Shown here piece after piece: positions 35,639 through 40,384 of a DNA stretch of 40,384 nucleotides (positions are counted from its first letter, which is position 1; each line of letters opens with the position of its first letter). The notes beneath the pieces are model-generated. The model did no database searches. It saw only the letters and a program-made list of their open reading frames with translations, and was not told where the DNA came from. A program made the position numbers and the translations under genes. The stretch comes from Bacteroidota bacterium (GTDB taxonomy: Bacteria > Bacteroidota > Bacteroidia > B-17B0 > Aurantibacillaceae): the NCBI GenBank assembly GCA_013816895.1, contig JACDDR010000010.1, positions 9,385 through 49,768 on the forward strand, in the 5' to 3' direction.

Positions 35639-37780
35639 ATGCGTAAAGATTTTTCAACCATAAAGTATAAAAGTTCTACAGCAATTGCTCCGGGAGATAA
35701 TACTTCCGCCGCTACCGAAAAATATATAACGGCCGAACAAATTGAATTAAAACCTTTTTATACCGAACAAGAAACCAGAAACCTGGAACATACGAACTTC
35801 GGAGCAGGCATTCCGCCCTTTCTTCGCGGGCCCTACTCCAGCATGTATGTTCAAAGTCCATGGACCGTTCGGCAATATGCCGGTTTTAGTACCGCGGAAG
35901 AAAGTAACGCCTTTTACAGAAGAAATCTGGCTGGCGGCCAAAAAGGGTTATCCGTAGCATTTGACCTGGCCACTCATCGCGGGTATGACAGCGATCATGA
36001 ACGGGTGGTTGGAGATGTTGGAAAGGCTGGTGTTGCCATTGACAGCATCCTGGATATGAAAATTTTATTTGACCAGATTCCACTTGATCAGATGAGCGTA
36101 TCAATGACCATGAATGGTGCTGTTTTACCCATACTTGCCTTTTACATTGTTGCTGCCGAAGAGCAAGGCGTGAGCATGGATAAACTAAGCGGAACCATCC
36201 AGAACGATATCCTGAAAGAATTCATGGTGCGTAACACTTATATCTATCCGCCGGCGCATTCCATGAAAATTATTGCTGACATTTTTGAATTCACATCGCG
36301 CAACATGCCAAAATTCAATTCTATTTCAATAAGCGGTTATCACATGCAGGAAGCAGGTGCAACCGCTGACATAGAACTTGCGTACACCCTGGCGGATGGT
36401 TTGGAATACATTCGTACCGGGATTAAAGCAGGTTTAGATATTGATAATTTTGCACCCCGATTATCTTTTTTCTGGGCTATAGGAATGAACCATTTTATGG
36501 AGATCGCCAAAATGCGTGCGGCCAGGATGCTGTGGGCCAAGATGGTGAAACAGTTTAACCCAAAGTCAGTGAAATCGATGGCGCTTCGCACACATTGCCA
36601 AACCAGTGGATGGAGTTTAACCGAGCAGGATCCGTTCAACAATGTGGCACGAACCTGCATCGAAGCGCTTGCGGCGGCAATGGGCCACACACAGAGTTTG
36701 CATACCAATGCCCTCGATGAAGCTATTGCTTTGCCTACCGACTTCAGCGCAAGAATAGCGCGTAACACACAAATATATTTACAGCAGGAAACCAATATCT
36801 GCAAAGTGGTTGATCCATGGGCCGGCTCTTATTACCTCGAAACGCTTACAAATGAAATAGCCAATAAAGCTTGGACATTGATTGAAGAAGTTGAAAAGCT
36901 GGGAGGGATGGCCGCAGCAATTGAAACAGGGATTCCGAAAATGCGGATTGAAGAAGCAGCCGCGAGGAAACAGGCGCGCATTGACAGCGGCAAAGATATT
37001 ATCGTTGGTGTTAATGCCTTTCAAACAGAAGAAAAAACTGAAATAGATATTAGGGATGTTGATAATGCGAAGGTTCGCAACCAGCAACTTGACCGGTTAA
37101 AAAAATTAAAAGCAGAAAGAAATAACAGCGATGTTCAAAAAGCCCTTGATGCGTTAACTGAAGCGGCACAAAGCGGCAAGGGCAACTTACTTGAGCTTTC
37201 CATCCAGGCAGCGAGAGCGCGTGCCACACTCGGAGAAATTTCCTTTAGCCTCGAAAAAATATTTGGCCGATATAAAGCTAACATTCGTTCTATTGCCGGT
37301 GTTTACAGTAAAGAAATAAGTATGGATAAAGATTTTGCCAAAGCCCGTGAGCTGGCCGATAAATTCGCCGCGCTGGATGGTCGCAGGCCCCGCATTATGA
37401 TCGCTAAAATGGGACAGGACGGACATGACCGTGGCGCTAAAGTTATTGCCACAAGTTTTGCCGCCATGGGTTTTGACGTGGATATAGGTCCTTTGTTCCA
37501 AACCCCCGCAGAAGCTGCTAAACAAGCCGTTGAATACGATGTGCACATTCTTGGTGTATCCAGTCTTGCCGCCGGTCATAAAACCTTGATACCACAGGTT
37601 ATCGAGGAGTTAAAAAAATACAAGCGCGGAGATATCATGCTTGTTGCAGGAGGAGTGATCCCGCAGCAGGATTATGAATTTTTGTTTAACGCGGGGGTAA
37701 GTTTTGTTTTTGGACCCGGAACGGTGATATCAAAAAGCGCAATCGGAATATTAGAAAAACTGATCCTTTCAATAAAATAA
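35639..37780 (+). CDS. mutB: Methylmalonyl-CoA mutase large subunit
   Basis: A 713-residue catalytic subunit. The TIM barrel has [39 protein letters not shown] and [18 protein letters not shown]. The C-terminal cobalamin domain has [11 protein letters not shown] with DxHxxG (near residue 594), whose histidine binds the cobalt, then [12 protein letters not shown] and [11 protein letters not shown]. It uses adenosylcobalamin to isomerise (R)-methylmalonyl-CoA and succinyl-CoA. Length is normal. Together with mutA it forms the heterodimer. No epimerase or MeaB chaperone gene is in the window. A TPR-SpoIIE gene begins 2 bp after its stop. Confidence 0.96.
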   Translation: MRKDFSTIKYKSSTAIAPGDNTSAATEKYITAEQIELKPFYTEQETRNLEHTNFGAGIPPFLRGPYSSMYVQSPWTVRQYAGFSTAEESNAFYRRNLAGGQKGLSVAFDLATHRGYDSDHERVVGDVGKAGVAIDSILDMKILFDQIPLDQMSVSMTMNGAVLPILAFYIVAAEEQGVSMDKLSGTIQNDILKEFMVRNTYIYPPAHSMKIIADIFEFTSRNMPKFNSISISGYHMQEAGATADIELAYTLADGLEYIRTGIKAGLDIDNFAPRLSFFWAIGMNHFMEIAKMRAARMLWAKMVKQFNPKSVKSMALRTHCQTSGWSLTEQDPFNNVARTCIEALAAAMGHTQSLHTNALDEAIALPTDFSARIARNTQIYLQQETNICKVVDPWAGSYYLETLTNEIANKAWTLIEEVEKLGGMAAAIETGIPKMRIEEAAARKQARIDSGKDIIVGVNAFQTEEKTEIDIRDVDNAKVRNQQLDRLKKLKAERNNSDVQKALDALTEAAQSGKGNLLELSIQAARARATLGEISFSLEKIFGRYKANIRSIAGVYSKEISMDKDFAKARELADKFAALDGRRPRIMIAKMGQDGHDRGAKVIATSFAAMGFDVDIGPLFQTPAEAAKQAVEYDVHILGVSSLAAGHKTLIPQVIEELKKYKRGDIMLVAGGVIPQQDYEFLFNAGVSFVFGPGTVISKSAIGILEKLILSIK

Positions 37781-37782
37781 AA

Positions 37783-39699
37783 ATGATCAGTAAAAAAATA
37801 GTTTGGGTTTCAAGATCCTGGCCTTGTGTTCTTATATTACTGTTCGCCGGGTTTAGTATGCGCTCTCAGCAGAATACTATTGATTCACTGACTTCTATTT
37901 TAAGCTCCTCCACGTCATCCTCTAAAATAAAAGCAGCATCGGCGCTTTCTCTAGGTGAGGTGTATTTTATGAAAAATAATCTTGCCGAAGCTCTTGAATT
38001 ATTTAATCAGGCACTTTTAGCGGGTGAAAAATTAAAAGACAAAAAGATCTGCGCGGATGCGCTTAACAATATGGCCATTGTATATAACCGCAATGGTAAT
38101 CTCACCAAATGTATTGAACTCCTGGAGCAAAGTCTTAAACTTAAAAAAGAAGTTAATGATATTGCCGGAATTGGTAAAGCCTGCAACAACCTTGGCTATT
38201 TTTACCAGGCAAAGGGTGATGATGAAAAAGCGTTTACCTATTATTTATCAGGAGAAAAACTTCAGAAACAATCCGGTGATACTTCAGGAAGAGCATACAC
38301 GCTTGTTAACATTGGGAAAATCTATCTTAAAAGAGGTGATCAGAATAAGGCTAAAGAATACTTTGATGAAAGTTTAAAGTTGAGAGAATTGATAGAAGAT
38401 AAAAAGGGTATCTCGGAATCGACAGCTATATTGGGATTGCTGGCTTTTGATAATAAGGATAATAAAACTGCTTTACAGTACGCGCGCAGATCATTAAACC
38501 TGGCGAATGAATTAAAAATGCCGGTGTATATAAAAAACGCTTCCGAACTTCTCTACAAAATATACAGATCTCAGAATGATGTAAAACATGCTTTAGAGAT
38601 GCACGAACTCTATACGGTAACCAAGGATACACTTACCAGTGAAAAAATGAGAAAGGCGTCTATTCAAAAAGGATTGCAAATTGCTTACGAGAGAAAGGCA
38701 TTGGCCGACAGTGTTAAAGCTTCTGAAGCCAAACGTGTGGAACAGTTAAAACACGAGCAGGAAATATCACGACAGCGTTCTTATACCTATGGTGGAATAA
38801 TAGCGCTCATTTTAATGCTGGTTGTTACGCTTATTTCATTTAAAGCATACAAACAAAAACAAAAAGATAACCACCTCATATCCGCTCAAAAACAACTTGT
38901 AGACATCAAACAAAAAGAAATAATTGATTCTATTAATTACGCAAAAAAAATTCAGAACGCCTTATTGGCTAACGAGGGTCTCATTAACCAACATATTCCG
39001 GAGCATTTTGTTTTCTTTAAACCAAAAGACATTGTGAGCGGCGATTTTTACTGGACAACTTCAGTTATCAGAAAACAGTCCGCAGTAAGCTCCTCGCTCC
39101 CAACTGCAGATTGCGAACTGTTTTATCTTGCGGTGTGCGATAGCACCGGGCACGGGGTTCCCGGCGCCTTTATGAGTTTGCTCAACATTTCTTTTTTGAA
39201 TGAATCAGTTAAAGAAAAAAATTTAATACTGCCGGGTGAAATATTAAATCATGTAAGGCAACAGTTGATCGATGTGATTTCTAAAGAAGGCGGACAGGAC
39301 GGTATGGATGCGATACTTCTTTGCATAAACAAAACAGAACGAACTATTACCTATTCTGCGGCAAATAACACTCCTTTACTGGTCGAAAAAGGAATTATCA
39401 AAGAGCTTGAAAAAGATAAGATGCCTGTTGGCAAAGGCCCAAGGTCAGATTCGTTTACATCATACAGCATTCCGTATAATGAAGGCAACGTTATTTATTT
39501 GTGTACCGACGGGTTCGCCGACCAATTTGGTGGCGGGAAAGGAAAGAAGTTCAAACACAAACAACTTACGAATTTACTTTTGTCCGTTTCTTCATTACCA
39601 TTAAACGAACAAAGGGTAAAATTGGAGGACGTGTTTCAAAAATGGAAAGGCCCCCTCGAACAAGTAGACGATGTTTGTATAATTGGAATAAAACTTTAA
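37783..39699 (+). CDS. TPR - membrane helix - SpoIIE/PP2C phosphatase (full length)
   Basis: A 638-residue signalling protein. Order: signal segment (to about 30), TPR repeats (about 50-270), an AYERKALADSVKASEAKR stretch, membrane helix (about 332-353), coiled coil, linker DSINYAKKIQNALL (from 382), then a SpoIIE/PP2C domain from about 415. Metal-binding motifs are SGDFYW (D421), CDSTGHGVPGAF (near 452), CTDGFADQF (D576) and QVDDVCIIGIKL at the end. Such phosphatases usually act on phosphoserine of STAS-type anti-sigma antagonists in partner-switching. The TPR part would sense in the periplasm and signal through the linker. The gene starts 2 bp after mutB. The C-terminal motif is echoed by a remnant just downstream. 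Confidence 0.9.
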   Translation: MISKKIVWVSRSWPCVLILLFAGFSMRSQQNTIDSLTSILSSSTSSSKIKAASALSLGEVYFMKNNLAEALELFNQALLAGEKLKDKKICADALNNMAIVYNRNGNLTKCIELLEQSLKLKKEVNDIAGIGKACNNLGYFYQAKGDDEKAFTYYLSGEKLQKQSGDTSGRAYTLVNIGKIYLKRGDQNKAKEYFDESLKLRELIEDKKGISESTAILGLLAFDNKDNKTALQYARRSLNLANELKMPVYIKNASELLYKIYRSQNDVKHALEMHELYTVTKDTLTSEKMRKASIQKGLQIAYERKALADSVKASEAKRVEQLKHEQEISRQRSYTYGGIIALILMLVVTLISFKAYKQKQKDNHLISAQKQLVDIKQKEIIDSINYAKKIQNALLANEGLINQHIPEHFVFFKPKDIVSGDFYWTTSVIRKQSAVSSSLPTADCELFYLAVCDSTGHGVPGAFMSLLNISFLNESVKEKNLILPGEILNHVRQQLIDVISKEGGQDGMDAILLCINKTERTITYSAANNTPLLVEKGIIKELEKDKMPVGKGPRSDSFTSYSIPYNEGNVIYLCTDGFADQFGGGKGKKFKHKQLTNLLLSVSSLPLNEQRVKLEDVFQKWKGPLEQVDDVCIIGIKL

Positions 39700-39720
39700 A
39701 AAAGAACCGGTTATTTTTTT
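39698..39720 (+). terminator. T-run after the SpoIIE gene, possible terminator
   Basis: An A-run, AACCGGTT and an eight-base T-run lie across the stop codon region. The stem is A/T-rich with one mismatch and a CCGG loop, so it is weak. Confidence 0.25.
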
Positions 39721-39743
39721 TCTTCTTTAAAAATTGAACTTAA

Positions 39744-39866
39744 ATACAGCTAAACCATTTGCATTGCACAGTTTCGTCCTTATCTTTAAAAGAACAAAAA
39801 AAACAAAACTGGAAAGGGAACATGGAACAAGTGCATAATCTTTGTGTTACCGGTATAAGCTTATGA
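39744..39866 (+). pseudogene. Remnant of a SpoIIE phosphatase C-terminus
   Basis: An open 40-codon stretch without a start, ending TGA at 39864-39866. Its end reads NWKGNMEQVHNLCVTGISL, which aligns with the last residues of the SpoIIE protein upstream (KWKGPLEQVDDVCIIGIKL). Before it, TVSSLSLKEQ aligns with SVSSLPLNEQ of that protein; about six residues are deleted between the two blocks. The aspartate pair of the PP2C tail (VDD) has become VHN, so the metal site is lost. The stop overlaps the ATG of the next TPR gene (ATGA), as if an intact phosphatase gene once preceded it. Confidence 0.8.
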
Positions 39867-40384
39867 AACGTTTAATAACACTTATATTTATTTTAATCAT
39901 GGTTTTACCCGCGCTCGGGTCAAATCCGGTTGATTCGATATTACGAAGCAATGCAAAAGATTCTGTAAAAACGATGGCGCTTTTTACCCTTGCGCATGCC
40001 TATTACAGCCAGCCTGCAAAGGCCATCGAAATAGCAGCGGAGATGGTTGTCTTTGCTGAAAGGATCAAAAATAAAAAAGACAAAGCCTTTTGCCTCCGCA
40101 AAACAGGGATTATTTATCATCAGTTGAATTTCTTTGACAAGGCACTTGAATATACTTTTCAGTCCGCTAAACTATTTGATGAAATAAACGATAAAGAAGG
40201 TGTTGCCAATTGTTATAATAACATTGCCAATAGCTACAACAGCAAAGGAGAACTGACAAACGATGATTTGTTTTTTGACAGGGCCATCGAATACCACGAA
40301 AAATGCATTGTTCTACGCAAAGAATTAAATGATTCGGGCAACGTAAAAAATTCCTATAACAACCTGGCCCTGGTATACCTTTCA
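39863..40384 (+). CDS. TPR protein, 3' end outside window
   Basis: The frame starts at ATG 39863 and is open to the window edge (174 codons seen). A signal peptide (MKRLITLIFILIMVLPALGS) is followed by TPR units such as GVANCYNNIANSYNSKGELT and NSYNNLALVYLS. The N-terminal form matches the other four TPR proteins of this window, so it probably continues into a membrane helix and the DSIxYAxRIQ linker. Whether it ends with a SpoIIE domain cannot be seen. Its ATG overlaps the stop of the phosphatase remnant upstream. Confidence 0.85.
   Translation, partial: MKRLITLIFILIMVLPALGSNPVDSILRSNAKDSVKTMALFTLAHAYYSQPAKAIEIAAEMVVFAERIKNKKDKAFCLRKTGIIYHQLNFFDKALEYTFQSAKLFDEINDKEGVANCYNNIANSYNSKGELTNDDLFFDRAIEYHEKCIVLRKELNDSGNVKNSYNNLALVYLS

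Overview
The window comes from a member of the Bacteroidota. The evidence is a type IX secretion (T9SS) type A C-terminal sorting domain, a DUF5777 beta-barrel, the TPR / 'DSIxYAxRIQ' / SpoIIE-phosphatase family, split methylmalonyl-CoA mutase subunits, -7 elements of the TAnnTTTG type, and no clear Shine-Dalgarno usage. The DNA is AT-rich. I cannot place it to order or genus. No tRNA, rRNA, CRISPR array or insertion sequence was seen.

Layout. 1-3327 (+): end of a surface-polysaccharide gene run: C-methyltransferase (5' end outside the window), SDR epimerase, CmcI-like methyltransferase, GT2 glycosyltransferase. 3336-5818: divergent pair of a LolC/E-type ABC permease (-) and a NamZ-type exo-muramidase (+), with start codons only 5 bp apart. 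5822-6949 (-): AAA ATPase with a DUF4143/nuclease-fold C-terminus. 6950-7259: the only gene-free stretch over 300 bp; it holds a 4 x 32-bp array of palindromes and two outward promoters. 7260-9003 (+): 2-oxoacid dehydrogenase E2 and a small lipoprotein. 9004-12197 (-): two overlapping TPR membrane proteins. 12377-12925 (+): small outer-membrane barrel. 12930-14857 (-): serine hydrolase plus MtgA transglycosylase. 14939-15430 (+): TlpA-like thioredoxin. 15460-20660 (-): four-gene unit of two cytochrome-like lipoproteins, a DUF5777 barrel and a 1069-residue T9SS cargo protein. 20916-23732 (+): uvrA. 23746-33366 (-): DUF255 thioredoxin-domain protein, a third TPR membrane protein and a 2066-residue alpha-2-macroglobulin. 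33555-40384 (+): membrane-anchored unknown, mutA, decayed ORF6N gene, mutB, TPR-SpoIIE phosphatase, remnant of a second SpoIIE gene, and the start of another TPR gene running off the window.

Two signals stand out. First, five TPR proteins of one family lie in the window. One carries a complete SpoIIE/PP2C output domain. Three stop just after the switch-like linker that normally leads into that domain, and those three share their own short C-terminal motif. The fifth is cut by the window edge and follows the relic of a deleted SpoIIE gene. Second, the 32-bp palindrome array directly upstream of the DUF4143 ATPase looks like a multi-site operator. The four-gene cytochrome/T9SS unit is a candidate cell-surface redox module. 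Cell-envelope enzymes (NamZ, MtgA, serine hydrolase, alpha-2-macroglobulin, LolC/E-like permease) recur along the window.
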